From contig JAODBK010000014.1 in the NCBI GenBank assembly GCA_025463925.1, positions 1-64,000 of the forward strand: a stretch of DNA of 64,000 nucleotides, written 5' to 3'. The DNA comes from Acidimicrobiales bacterium. Lineage in GTDB: Bacteria; Actinomycetota; Acidimicrobiia; Acidimicrobiales; AC-14. The notes beneath the pieces were generated by a model, which saw only the letters and a list, made by a program, of their open reading frames with translations, searched no databases and was not told the DNA's origin. The position numbers and the translations under genes were made by a program. Shown here piece by piece: positions 1 through 8,361 of this stretch (its first letter is position 1; each line of letters begins with the position of its first letter).

Positions 1-215
1 ACGTCGCGGCCGGGCCCGAAGCGACGGGCCGGCGCGCCGGCGCGCCGTCGCCGAACGGCATGCTGGTCGCCACGATGACGGGCACGATGCTCCACCGGCC
101 CGACTGCCCGGTGGTGGCCGGCAAGCCGCAGTCGGCGCTGCGGGCAGTGGCGGCCGACGATCCCGCGTTCAAACCCTGCAAGATCTGCGACCCGCTCGAA
201 GTGCCCGTCGGTTAG
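1..215 (+). CDS. C-terminal fragment of a protein with an Ada-like Cys motif
   Basis: The frame is open from the window edge to TAG at 213-215, so only the last 70 residues are visible and the start is outside. The end holds HRPDCPVVAGK followed about 30 residues later by PCKICDP. That is three cysteines spaced like the Zn-binding motif seen in Ada N-domains and in the tails of some actinobacterial membrane proteins. The role cannot be named from the fragment; a metal- or redox-sensing tail is an inference. The esterase gene begins 15 bases downstream on the same strand. Confidence 0.6.
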   Translation, partial: VAAGPEATGRRAGAPSPNGMLVATMTGTMLHRPDCPVVAGKPQSALRAVAADDPAFKPCKICDPLEVPVG

Positions 216-230
216 CAGTCGGGTAACACT

Positions 231-1493
231 GTGGCGGTGCCCAGCCTCCCCGTCCTCTATCTCATCGCGGCGGTGGTGGGCGTCCTGTTCACGGTCAACG
301 CCTTCCGCCCGGCGCATTTCCCGGCCGCCTTCACGGTGCCGAGCTTCTTCGCCGGCTGGCTGACGTCCGAGCTGCCGATCCACCACATCGTCTGGCAGGC
401 GGTCGCGTCGGCGGTCTTCATCGCGCTCGGCGCGCTCTCGGACTGGCCGGGTTGGGTCGCGCTCGGGCTGACGCTGCTGTCGTGGGTCGGGCTGGTGCAG
501 CTGGCCCGACTGGCGTCGATGTCGGAGGAGGTCACGGAACAGTCGCTGGTGGAGGTGCTCGGATCGGATTACCGCAGCCGGATCCCCGCCGAACTGATGG
601 AGGCGGCGCAGCCCGGGGTCGACTGGCGGCGGCTCGTGCTGCCGTTCTCGATGAAGGATCCCGAGGTCGAGGTCACCCGCAACGTCGTCTTCCACCACGA
701 CGGCAAGCTGAAGCTGAAGCTCGACGTCTACCGCAACCGGGCCCATCCGGTCGGCGCGCCGGTGCTGCTCTACCTCCACGGCGGCGCGTGGGTGTTCGGG
801 GACAAGCGCGAGCAGGGCATCCCGATGATGACCTACCTGGCCTCCCACGGGTGGCTGTGCGTCACTGCCAACTACCGCTTGGCACCGCGATCGCCGTTCC
901 CGGCGCAGATCATCGACGCCAAGCGGGCCATCGCGTGGGTCAAGGAGCACGCCGCCGAATACGGCGGCGATCCCGGGTTCGTCGCGATCAGCGGCGGCTC
1001 GGCCGGCGGACATCTCGCGGCCCTGGCGGCGCTGACCCCGAACGAGCCTGAATGGCAGCCGGGCTTCGAGGACGCCGACACGTCGGTGTCGGCCGCGGTG
1101 CCGTTCTATGGCGTCTACGACTTCACCAATCGCGATGGCCTCGGCCACCGCGGCATGCGCCGATTCCTCGAGCGATCGGTGCTGAAGAAGAAGCTGAACC
1201 GTGATCGCGACGCGTTCGAGGCGGCGTCGCCCATGTACCGCGTCGGGCCCGACGCGCCGCCGTTCTTCGTCGTGCACGGCCGCAACGACACCCTGGTCCC
1301 GGTCAAGCAGGCCCGGCTGTTCGTGAAGCTCCTCCGCGACGCGTCACGGTCGACCGTCGCGTACGCCGAGATTCCGGGCGCGCAGCACGCCTTCGAGATC
1401 TTCAAGTCGATTCGGACCGCCCACGTGGTGCAGGCGGCCGAGCGGTTCCTGGCCGTCGTGCGGGCCGGCGCCCACGATCGTGCGAGCCGATAG
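231..1493 (+). CDS. Membrane-anchored alpha/beta-hydrolase esterase (HSL-like)
   Basis: 420 residues. The N-terminal 95 residues carry about three hydrophobic segments (near 7-25, 53-70, 75-92), and an alpha/beta-hydrolase domain follows. The oxyanion motif YLHGGAW is near residue 182, nucleophile Ser257 sits in GGSAGG, Asp353 in GRNDTLVP and His386 in GAQHAF, so the triad is complete. This matches the hormone-sensitive-lipase/carboxylesterase type (alpha/beta-hydrolase fold 3) hydrolysing acyl esters, probably at the membrane. The GTG start puts the first hydrophobic segment at the very N-terminus. The substrate is unknown. A 49-codon gene starts 9 bases after the stop. Confidence 0.85.
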   Translation: MAVPSLPVLYLIAAVVGVLFTVNAFRPAHFPAAFTVPSFFAGWLTSELPIHHIVWQAVASAVFIALGALSDWPGWVALGLTLLSWVGLVQLARLASMSEEVTEQSLVEVLGSDYRSRIPAELMEAAQPGVDWRRLVLPFSMKDPEVEVTRNVVFHHDGKLKLKLDVYRNRAHPVGAPVLLYLHGGAWVFGDKREQGIPMMTYLASHGWLCVTANYRLAPRSPFPAQIIDAKRAIAWVKEHAAEYGGDPGFVAISGGSAGGHLAALAALTPNEPEWQPGFEDADTSVSAAVPFYGVYDFTNRDGLGHRGMRRFLERSVLKKKLNRDRDAFEAASPMYRVGPDAPPFFVVHGRNDTLVPVKQARLFVKLLRDASRSTVAYAEIPGAQHAFEIFKSIRTAHVVQAAERFLAVVRAGAHDRASR

Positions 1494-1502
1494 CCTCGCG
1501 AC

Positions 1503-1652
1503 ATGCGCGAGCAGCTGAGGACGACGATCGAGAACTTCCGCACCTACGACGCGCCGTTCGCGACCAAGGTACGGATGGCGATCAGCAACAACCTGAAGAA
1601 GGCCCGCACCCGGCAGGACTGCTGCGGCAACCACGGCCAGCCCGGCTGTTGA
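1503..1652 (+). CDS. Small Cys-rich protein, 49 aa
   Basis: ATG at 1503, TGA at 1650-1652. The body is basic and helical (AISNNLKKARTRQ) and ends in DCCGNHGQPGC, three cysteines with Gly/His/Pro spacing that suggests metal binding or disulfides. It follows the esterase by 9 bases and is probably co-transcribed. No family is named with confidence. The ordered composition and conserved-looking tail make a real gene more likely than chance. Confidence 0.6.
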   Translation: MREQLRTTIENFRTYDAPFATKVRMAISNNLKKARTRQDCCGNHGQPGC

Positions 1653-1710
1653 CGCAAGGCTGACGGGCCCGGTTCGGGCTCACCCGACCACCACCACCAT
1701 CACTGACCGG

Positions 1711-1839
1711 TTATTTGGTGTCCCAGGCCTTGCGGGTCTGCTTCTGCGCCTCCTGCTTGGACTGCTTGGCGGCGCGCTTCTCCTTGAGGGTCCGACTCGG
1801 TTTCTTCGGTTGGCTGGAAGGTGTCGATTTCGAGGCCAT
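1711..1839 (-). CDS. Small basic protein, 42 aa
   Basis: ATG complementary to 1837-1839, stop TAA complementary to 1711-1713. The sequence runs MASKSTPSSQPKKPSRTLKE, then a Lys/Gln/Ala/Glu-rich helical stretch and the end KAWDTK. Short highly basic proteins of this build are common in Actinobacteria and uncharacterised. Nucleic-acid or ribosome association is only a guess from charge. Its 5' end faces the gene at 1875, leaving a 35-base divergent gap. Confidence 0.55.
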   Translation of the reverse strand: MASKSTPSSQPKKPSRTLKEKRAAKQSKQEAQKQTRKAWDTK

Positions 1840-1874
1840 GACCTCAGGGTAAGCGGTTCTGGCAACCTGGGCGG

Positions 1875-2132
1875 GTGAGTCATCCGATCGACATCGATCG
1901 CGTCGACGCCGTCCTGCTCTCCGACGGATGGCACTTCGTCTTCCCGCAGACCTTCGACCTCGGCGTCTACTCGTTCATCCATCCGGCCGGCGGGAAGCAC
2001 GCGGTGCTGTTCGACGGCGGCACCGGCTTCGGCTTCAGCGAGAAGGACACCGCGGGCGAGATTCGGCGGCTCAGCGGACCGGTGGCGTCGATCCTTGCCG
2101 TGCGTTACACCCGCGAGTCGGACGACGACTAG
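1875..2132 (+). CDS. Hypothetical protein, 85 aa
   Basis: GTG start, 85 residues, mixed hydrophobic/acidic composition with an aromatic core (GWHFVFPQTFDLGVYSFIHP) and an acidic end (ESDDD). No motif I can name. It looks like a small folded soluble domain. It converges on the SnoaL-like gene, and the two stop codons overlap within 2129-2132. Confidence 0.55.
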   Translation: MSHPIDIDRVDAVLLSDGWHFVFPQTFDLGVYSFIHPAGGKHAVLFDGGTGFGFSEKDTAGEIRRLSGPVASILAVRYTRESDDD

Positions 2133-2617
2133 GCGGCGGGGACCGAGAAGTCGCGGTCGGGCTTCTCGGGCGGCATGTTCATGGGCCCCGTGGGTTGCCA
2201 GCCGCTGACCGCCAGGTCCTCGAGCACGTGCGCCATGTTGAGCACGTCCTCCTCGTAGCGGAACTTGCCACCGCCGGCATAGACGAGCCGGGACCAACCC
2301 GACTGCACGGCCGGACGACCGTCGGGCCGCGTGCCGGGGATCACCTCGGTCCACTTGACGATGACGTTGTCGCCTTCGACGGCGGTGAACTCGACCGGGA
2401 AGGTCCAGTCGTCGAGCCCGGCCATCGAGTCCTCGAGGAACGTCCGGAACGCGTCGATGCCCTCGACGCGGCCCCACGCCGGGTCGTTGAACACCACATC
2501 GTCGGTGAAGAACGGCAGCAGCGCGTCCCAGGTCGCCTCCTTGGCGTCGATCTGGGCCCGCACCTTCACGTAGCGGGCAACGGTGGCCTCGATCTCCTCG
2601 CGCGGGTGGGTCGCCAT
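2129..2617 (-). CDS. SnoaL/NTF2-like protein
   Basis: 162 residues with an N-terminal helix (EEIEATVARYVKVRAQIDAK), then LLPFFTDDVVFNDPAWGRVEG and WTFPVEF strands, the cone-shaped SnoaL/NTF2 alpha+beta fold. Members are small hydrolases, isomerases (for example ketosteroid isomerase) or ligand-binding proteins. No catalytic residue can be fixed here. The ATG start leaves a 58-base divergent gap to the membrane-protein gene at 2676. Confidence 0.75.
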   Translation of the reverse strand: MATHPREEIEATVARYVKVRAQIDAKEATWDALLPFFTDDVVFNDPAWGRVEGIDAFRTFLEDSMAGLDDWTFPVEFTAVEGDNVIVKWTEVIPGTRPDGRPAVQSGWSRLVYAGGGKFRYEEDVLNMAHVLEDLAVSGWQPTGPMNMPPEKPDRDFSVPAA

Positions 2618-2675
2618 GGCTGAGTTCTAGCGCTGCCGGCCGGTGGGCGGCGGGAGCCGTACGATTGGCGGACAC

Positions 2676-3935
2676 ATGTCGGTCGTCGCACCGGAGCAGG
2701 TTCTCGCCGATCTCGAGCCAGGTGACCCCGACGCGCCGGCCACGACCTTGGCGACACCGGTGTGGTGGGTGCTGGCGGCGTGCTCGCTCGGGGCGGCGGC
2801 GCTGCACTTCGGCTACGCGCCGTCGCACCTCGCCGAGTACTGGGTGTACGGCGTCTTCTTCATCGTCCTCGCCTGGTTCCAGCTCTTGTGGGCGGTCGGC
2901 GCGGTGGTGCGGCCGCGGCGATGGCTCCTCGCGCTCGGGATCGTCGCCAATGCGCTCGTGATCGCGGTGTGGGTGCTGTCGCGCACGCGCGGGGTCTGGG
3001 TCGGCCCGCACGCCGACGTCAAGGAGGCGGCGTCATTTCCCGACATCCTCGCGACCGCGCTCGAGGCCGTGGTCGTCGCCGGTGCCGTCGGCGCGCTCGC
3101 GGCGCGCCGGTTCCTCGGGCGCGGGTTGCGGCACCGCTGGCCGACGGCATTGGTGGCCGCGGCGAGTGTCGTGGTGATCGGCTCGGCGGCGAGCTACGGG
3201 CTCTCGCCGCGCTTCGCGGCCGCCCACGCCGCGAGCCACACCCACGCCGGCGCCGCCGGCCTCACGGGGTCCACGCCGTGCGAGAAGGCGGGGCCGCCGG
3301 CGTCACAGGGCCAGGTGTTCGACGGCGCAGGCCACTTCCACCGCGGCCCGAGCGTCCAGCAGCCGATCGACGAGACGACGCGGCTGGAGTTGCAACGCCA
3401 GCAGGTGGTCGCGCGGCAGGTCGCCGCCAGGTACCCGACGGTGGCCGACGCCGAGCGCGCCGGCTATCGCCAGTCCACGCCGTACGTTCCGTGCATCGGC
3501 GCGCACTACACCAACGTGGCGCTGGCGATCTCGTTCAACGCGGCCACCCCCTCGGAACTGCTGTACGACGGGACCACGCCGGCGGCGCGCATCGTCGGGC
3601 TGAGCTACCTCGTGTGGCATCCGAGCGGACCACCCGACGGCTTCGCCGGTCCCAACGACGCGTGGCACCAGCACAACTTCAACGGCGGATTGTGCATCAA
3701 CCTCTCGACGGGCATCGTCGTCGGCGCCGAAGCCACCAGCCCGGCGGAGTGCGCGGCGCGGGGAGGGAGCAAGATCCCGCTCACCGACGTGTGGATGCTG
3801 CACGACTGGGTCGTGCCGGGCTTCGAGTGCTCGTGGGGGATCTTCGCGCCCGAGTGCCCCGAGCTCGGAGGGCGGACCGGCGGCACCGCGTGGGACGCGC
3901 CCGATCCCAACCACACCGCGATCCCGGCCGGCTGA
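2676..3935 (+). CDS. Membrane protein with large exported His/Trp-rich domain, unknown
   Basis: 419 residues from ATG 2676; a GTG 33 bases upstream is possible but the ATG suits the N-terminus better. About five membrane helices in the first ~190 residues are followed by a His-rich linker (ASHTHAGAAG) and a ~200-residue domain that should lie outside the cytoplasm. That domain contains Cys residues (VPCIGAHYTNV, LCINLS, FECSWG, PECPELG) and motifs such as WHQHNFNGG and WMLHDWVVPG, suggesting metal sites and disulfides. I do not recognise the family. It stands alone between divergent and convergent neighbours. Confidence 0.7.
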   Translation: MSVVAPEQVLADLEPGDPDAPATTLATPVWWVLAACSLGAAALHFGYAPSHLAEYWVYGVFFIVLAWFQLLWAVGAVVRPRRWLLALGIVANALVIAVWVLSRTRGVWVGPHADVKEAASFPDILATALEAVVVAGAVGALAARRFLGRGLRHRWPTALVAAASVVVIGSAASYGLSPRFAAAHAASHTHAGAAGLTGSTPCEKAGPPASQGQVFDGAGHFHRGPSVQQPIDETTRLELQRQQVVARQVAARYPTVADAERAGYRQSTPYVPCIGAHYTNVALAISFNAATPSELLYDGTTPAARIVGLSYLVWHPSGPPDGFAGPNDAWHQHNFNGGLCINLSTGIVVGAEATSPAECAARGGSKIPLTDVWMLHDWVVPGFECSWGIFAPECPELGGRTGGTAWDAPDPNHTAIPAG

Positions 3936-3962
3936 CGCGACGCGATCAGCGATCCGCGACGA

Positions 3963-4745
3963 TCAACTGTCGGCGTACTCGGTGTGCACGCCGTGCGACG
4001 GCCCGGCCAGGTAGCCGCCGTCGATCACGAACTCGCTGCCCGTGCAGAACGAGCTGGCGTCCGACGCCAGCCAGCACACCAGCTCGGCGACGTCGGCGGG
4101 CTGGCCGATCCGCCGCAGCGGCATCATCTGCGCCAGCGCCGGCCGCATGTCCCAACCGCCGGGTTCGGCCGGCTGGATCATCGGCGTGTCGATGGGTCCG
4201 GGGTGCACCGAGTTGACGCGGATCCCCGATGGGCCCACCTCCAGCGCGGCCACCTTGGCCAGGCCGCGGATGGCGAACTTCGACGACACGTAGCTGGCGA
4301 TGCCGGCCGCGCCCTGGATGCCGTTGACCGAGGAGATGAGGACGATCGAGCCCGGTCGTCCGCCGGCCGTCATGGCGCGGATGCCGGACCGGAGCGCGAG
4401 GAAGGTGCCGATCTGGTTGACGTCGATCACCTGCCGGTAGGCGTCGAGTGGGGTGTTGGCGATCGGGAGCGGCGGCCGGGCGATGCCGGCATTGCTCACC
4501 AGCGCGTCGAGCCCGCCCAGCCCGGCGACGACCGACTCGGCCGCGGCCCAGTCGTCCTCGGACGTCACGTCGAGGTGGATCCAGGTGCCGCCGATCTCGG
4601 CGGCGAGCTTCCCGCCGACCTCGTCGTTGACGTCGCCGAGGACGACGTGGGCGCCCTCGGCCGCGAACAACCGCGCTTCGGCCTCACCCTGCCCCTGCGC
4701 GGCACCGGTGATCAGCGCGACCTTGCCGTCGAGCCGGCCGCTCAT
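3963..4745 (-). CDS. Short-chain dehydrogenase/reductase (SDR)
   Basis: 260 residues of classical SDR type: TGAAQGQGEAEARLF nucleotide-binding motif near residue 13, NAG motif (VSNAGIA), catalytic Ser in ISSVNG, and YVSSKFA giving the YxxxK dyad. The C-terminal DGGYLAGPS is typical of 3-hydroxyacyl/steroid dehydrogenase-like SDRs using NAD(P)H. ATG overlaps the stop of the amidohydrolase by 4 bases, so it is the last gene of the seven-gene operon led by the ABC lipoprotein. The substrate is unknown; a hydroxyl/ketone step in the imported compound's pathway is likely. Confidence 0.88.
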   Translation of the reverse strand: MSGRLDGKVALITGAAQGQGEAEARLFAAEGAHVVLGDVNDEVGGKLAAEIGGTWIHLDVTSEDDWAAAESVVAGLGGLDALVSNAGIARPPLPIANTPLDAYRQVIDVNQIGTFLALRSGIRAMTAGGRPGSIVLISSVNGIQGAAGIASYVSSKFAIRGLAKVAALEVGPSGIRVNSVHPGPIDTPMIQPAEPGGWDMRPALAQMMPLRRIGQPADVAELVCWLASDASSFCTGSEFVIDGGYLAGPSHGVHTEYADS

Positions 4746-5917
4746 GAGCGCTCGCTCGGGATCCAGTCGAGGCCGTACAACTCCTTGGCGTTGGTGTGCA
4801 GCATGAGCTTCACCTCGTCCCACGGGAGCCCGCGGAAGTTCCGCTCGATGGTGACACGGTTGTTCGGCCAGTCGCTCGCGGTGTGCGGGTAGTCGGTCGA
4901 CCAGAGCAGGTGCTTGATGTTCATGCGGTCGCGGAGTTGGATCCCGACGGTGTCGACGATGAAGGTCGACCAGATGTTGCGGTAGACGATCCGGCTCGGC
5001 AGCTCGTGCATCTGCTCGGCCGCTCCGGTGAACCAGCGATAGCGCATGAACATGTCGTCGAGCTGCTCGCACATCGTGGGGATCCAGCCGATGTTGGCCT
5101 CGACGAGGAGCACCCGGAGATCCGGATGGCGCTCGAAGATGCCCGAGAACACCAGGTCGCTGGCGACCGGGATGGTGTACGCGCCTGCCTTGCTCGCGCC
5201 AGCGGTCGCGAGGAACGCGCGCGACCGCAGGTCGTTGACCGCGGGCGGCACCGATCGCAGGAAGCTCCCGATGTGCACCGCGATCGGGTGCTGCGCCTCC
5301 TCGGCCAGCGACCAGAACTGGTGATCCTCGGGCTGCGGATCGAGGCCGCCGTTCGGGAAGGTGGAGATCACCGCGCCGCGATGGCCGAGCCCCATGCCGC
5401 GCTCCATCTCCTCGATGGCGTCGTCGACCCCGGTGGTGGGCAGGACGCTCTGGCCGATGAGCCGGCCGTCGGACCCGTCGCAGAACTCGGCGAGCCAGTC
5501 GTTGTATGCCCGCACGCACGCCAGCTGCAGCTCGCGATCCTGGCCGTAGGCCTTGGCCCCGGCCAGCGTGACGCTCGGGTACAGCACCTGGGCGAAGATC
5601 CCGTCGGCGTCGAGGTCGGCCAGCCGCGCCTTGGTGTCGAAGCTGCCGGGGCGCATGTCCTCGTACGTGTGGCCGGCCGGCTTGTACTGGAGGTAGCTCA
5701 GGCCGGCGGACGCGGTGAGGCCGACCGGTCGCGTCCGTTTGCCGTCGTCGAACGACCAGACGTCGCCCTCGTCGGTGTGGACCACCTTCGGCGCCCGATC
5801 GCGCACGTGGGCCGGCACCCGGCTCGTCCAGGTGTCGGGCGGCTCGTTGACGTGGGCATCGGCGTCGATCACCGGGTAGTCGATCGACGCGACGTCATGG
5901 AACAGGCGCTCAGGCAT
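4742..5917 (-). CDS. Amidohydrolase-2 family metal-dependent hydrolase
   Basis: 391 residues of the TIM-barrel amidohydrolase-2 family (ACMSD-like decarboxylases and C-C hydrolases). The N-terminal VIDADAHVNEP has D-x-H in place of the metal-binding HxH, mid-barrel His are in AVHIGSF, and WSTDYPHTASDWP near the C-terminus carries the conserved Asp. Related proteins abound in actinobacterial sterol and aromatic clusters. It overlaps the upstream membrane-protein gene by 8 bases and the SDR by 4, so it is translationally coupled. Decarboxylase or ring-cleaving hydrolase remain the main options. Confidence 0.82.
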   Translation of the reverse strand: MPERLFHDVASIDYPVIDADAHVNEPPDTWTSRVPAHVRDRAPKVVHTDEGDVWSFDDGKRTRPVGLTASAGLSYLQYKPAGHTYEDMRPGSFDTKARLADLDADGIFAQVLYPSVTLAGAKAYGQDRELQLACVRAYNDWLAEFCDGSDGRLIGQSVLPTTGVDDAIEEMERGMGLGHRGAVISTFPNGGLDPQPEDHQFWSLAEEAQHPIAVHIGSFLRSVPPAVNDLRSRAFLATAGASKAGAYTIPVASDLVFSGIFERHPDLRVLLVEANIGWIPTMCEQLDDMFMRYRWFTGAAEQMHELPSRIVYRNIWSTFIVDTVGIQLRDRMNIKHLLWSTDYPHTASDWPNNRVTIERNFRGLPWDEVKLMLHTNAKELYGLDWIPSERS

Positions 5918-6368
5918 TTGCTCTCCTCGCCCGGCGCGGTGCCGCGGCGGTCGTGTTGGCGGTCATGGTCGCTTCCAGTCGTTCGATCGCAACCGCGATG
6001 CGGCGGACATCGGCCGCGGTGTCCTCGGCGTGCGCCGCCGTCGTGCGGGCCGCGGTGACGAGCCGCGTGAGCCACGCGCCGACCAACAGCCCGGTGCCGG
6101 CGACGAGCAGGGCCAGGCCGAGGATCCCGCCCGAGATCAGGAACGGGATCTGCTCGTACTCGCGCGCGCTCCCGGCGGCGCCCCACCATCCCAGCAGCAC
6201 CAGGACGACGCCGGTCGGCGCCAGCACGGAACCGGCGAGCGCCAGCTTTCGGTCGTGGCTCAGGCGACGCGGGCGGGCGGCCCGCATGACCTCGGTCAGG
6301 CGGCTCACGCGGGCCACGGCGTCGTTCGGCCGCAGTCCGGCATCGCCGGTCGGTGCCACATCGGTCAC
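5910..6368 (-). CDS. Small membrane protein with two TM helices and a coiled-coil tail
   Basis: 152 residues from GTG (complement of 6366-6368), which overlaps the stop of the exported protein by 4 bases. Two hydrophobic helices (ALAGSVLAPTGVVLVLLGWW and ISGGILGLALLVAGTGLLVG) are followed by a helical segment with heptad spacing (AEDTAADVRRIAVAIERLEA) and a basic tail. No enzymatic motif. Its place inside the ABC-transporter operon suggests an accessory membrane component; this is inference from position only. Confidence 0.68.
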   Translation of the reverse strand: MTDVAPTGDAGLRPNDAVARVSRLTEVMRAARPRRLSHDRKLALAGSVLAPTGVVLVLLGWWGAAGSAREYEQIPFLISGGILGLALLVAGTGLLVGAWLTRLVTAARTTAAHAEDTAADVRRIAVAIERLEATMTANTTAAAPRRARRANA

Positions 6369-7636
6369 GGCAGCTCGCTCCTCTCGCGCCGACAGGCGGC
6401 CGGGTCCTCGGTGAGGATCCGGCCGAACCCGCCGTAGGTCTTGGCGGCGGCGATCGCGACGGCGGTCGTCGCCAGCAACAGCAGGCCGGTCGGGATCCGC
6501 ACCGGCCGGAAGGGCCGAGTCACCGCGGCCGGGGCCAGCCGGCCCGTTGCGGTCACCGGCGCGGTCGACGACGAGGCGGGCGCGCTCGGCGTTGGCGGCA
6601 CCGCGCTTCCGACATCGGTGGGCGACGGGGCCTGCGCCGCCGGCGCCCCGCCGGCCGACCCCGGAAGGGCCGGCGCGTCCGGCACCGGCAGGGGACCGGC
6701 GTCGGCGAGGACCAGCGCGGTGCGGGCCACCGCACCGCCGATCGCGAACACCAGGACGCTGTCGCTCGCCTTCTGCGTGACGATCAGGCTCCCTGCGGTG
6801 TACGACGCGGTGGACGCGCCGACCTGCCGCACCGGCTCCGACACCGCCATCGTGATGCCGGCCTGCCGCAGCACCTGCTGCACCGCCGACGCGGCTGCCG
6901 GGTTGGCGGCGTCGGTCCCGACGACATGCACGCCGGTCTCGTCGACGGCCGTCTTGACGCTGCCGACCGTCATGCCGGTCACGGTGGTGCCCCCGGTCGC
7001 GGCGACCGTCGTGCCGTCGACGGTGGCGACGGCCTCGCTGACCACCGCGCCGATGTGGACGACGCCGATGGTGATGTCGTCGACGCGCGTGGTCGCGGTC
7101 GACGCCGCCTTGGCGCCGTCGACGCGGCTGAGCGCGGTCGCCTGCTGGTTGCCGACCGAGAAGGTGCCCGGGGCCGACTCGTCCTGCACGAGTGCCTCGG
7201 CCTGCGCCGCGGCGCCTTCGGCGTGGGCGTGCATCTGCATCGGCCCCGACGCGTAGGTCGCATCCGGCGAGCCGCTGCCGGTGCGGGCCTCGGCGCGCAC
7301 CGGGTCGTTCACCGCCGTCGCCTGCGACGGCGCGCCCGCGAACACCGCCAGCGTTCCGGCGTCGGCGGCCGTCGGGCCGGGCCACGCCGACGCGGCCAGC
7401 GCGTAGCCGACCGGCCCGGTTCCCATCGTCGCCACCGCCTTGCCGAGGGTCCCCTCCGCCTGCGGGTGGATCGCCGACGACACCGAGTCCTGGACGATCT
7501 GCACGGTGCCGCCTTCGGCGAAGAGCTCGAAGCCGGCGGGCACCAGGCTGGTGCTTCCGGCCGCGGCCGACGCGACGGTGGCGGCTGCGAGCGCGACAGC
7601 CATCAAGGTGAGCGCGGTCGCGAGGCGGAACCTCAC
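6365..7636 (-). CDS. Exported protein with C-terminal membrane anchor, unknown
   Basis: 423 residues from GTG (complement of 7634-7636), chosen because it overlaps the ATPase stop and gives an immediate signal peptide (RFRLATALTLMAVALAAATV). The body is rich in Ala/Thr/Val/Ser beta-strand-like repeats. A Pro/Ala/Ser linker precedes a hydrophobic helix (IPTGLLLLATTAVAIAAA) and a short basic tail, a surface-anchor layout. Family not recognised. Co-transcribed with the ABC importer; it may pre-bind substrate or scaffold at the surface (inference). Confidence 0.7.
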   Translation of the reverse strand: MRFRLATALTLMAVALAAATVASAAAGSTSLVPAGFELFAEGGTVQIVQDSVSSAIHPQAEGTLGKAVATMGTGPVGYALAASAWPGPTAADAGTLAVFAGAPSQATAVNDPVRAEARTGSGSPDATYASGPMQMHAHAEGAAAQAEALVQDESAPGTFSVGNQQATALSRVDGAKAASTATTRVDDITIGVVHIGAVVSEAVATVDGTTVAATGGTTVTGMTVGSVKTAVDETGVHVVGTDAANPAAASAVQQVLRQAGITMAVSEPVRQVGASTASYTAGSLIVTQKASDSVLVFAIGGAVARTALVLADAGPLPVPDAPALPGSAGGAPAAQAPSPTDVGSAVPPTPSAPASSSTAPVTATGRLAPAAVTRPFRPVRIPTGLLLLATTAVAIAAAKTYGGFGRILTEDPAACRRERSELP

Positions 7637-8361
7637 GCGACCGTTCCCAGGTACGCGTCGGACAGTGCCGCGGCGATCTCGTCGGGCCGGCCGGCGGCGT
7701 GGATCACGCCGCTGCGCATGATCGCGGCGCCGTCGGCGAACGCCAGCGCGGTCTTCGCGAACTGCTCGACCAACAAGACGGTGATGCCGGTCTCGGTGAG
7801 GCGACGCACCGCGGCGTAGAGGTCGTCCACGATTTGGGGACCGAGCCCCATCGACAACTCGTCCAGCAACAGCACCGACGGCTCGACCGCGAGGGCGCGG
7901 GCCATCGCGAGCATCTGCTGCTCCCCGCCGGACAGCGTCCCGGCGAGCTGCCCGCGGCGCGTCGCCAGCGCGGGGAACTGCGCGTAGGCCCGCCCCTCGG
8001 CGTCGCGGTCGCGGCGCCAGCGCCGGAGTCCGAACAGCGCCAGGTTCTCGGTGACCGTGAGGTTGGGGAAGACGGCGCGCCCTTCCGGGATGGTGCACAC
8101 ACCGCTGCGGGCCAGGACGTGGGGTGCGGCGTCGTTCATGTGGACGCCGGCGATGTGGACGCAGCCCGCGGTCGGGGGGATCCGGCCGGCGAGCACGCCG
8201 AGCGTGGTGGTCTTCCCGGCGCCGTTGGCACCCAGGAGGGCGAACACCGAGCCGGCGGCGACGCTCAGGTCGACACCGTGCAGCACCTCGATGCGGCCGT
8301 AGCCGGCGCGCAGGCCGATGAGCTCGATCGCGGCCGGCGCCGGCCGGTCGTCAGCGGGCAA
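7633..8361 (-). CDS. ABC transporter ATPase, LivF type
   Basis: 242 residues if translation starts at TTG (complement of 8359-8361), which overlaps the permease stop by 11 bases. Longer in-frame extensions run into permease sequence and look like noise. Walker A is GANGAGKTT, the signature LSGGEQQ, Walker B VLLLDELSMGLGP, and the switch His is replaced in context by VLLVEQ, as in LivF. It powers uptake through the fused LivH-LivM permease. No LivG-type partner is encoded nearby, so it may act as a homodimer or pair with a distant LivG. Confidence 0.86.
   Translation of the reverse strand: MPADDRPAPAAIELIGLRAGYGRIEVLHGVDLSVAAGSVFALLGANGAGKTTTLGVLAGRIPPTAGCVHIAGVHMNDAAPHVLARSGVCTIPEGRAVFPNLTVTENLALFGLRRWRRDRDAEGRAYAQFPALATRRGQLAGTLSGGEQQMLAMARALAVEPSVLLLDELSMGLGPQIVDDLYAAVRRLTETGITVLLVEQFAKTALAFADGAAIMRSGVIHAAGRPDEIAAALSDAYLGTVA

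Noticed and set aside
2620-2640. Possible seventh KstR-like box near the SnoaL gene (TAGAAC half site on the minus strand)
   Set aside because: The second half-site (GTT) is missing; only one arm matches.
5910-7385. 491-codon minus-strand frame across the membrane-protein and exported-protein genes
   Set aside because: Only its last 152 codons (from the GTG at 6366-6368) read as protein. The rest is Arg/Gly/Ala-rich antiphase sequence of the exported-protein gene, which has a proper signal peptide in its own frame.
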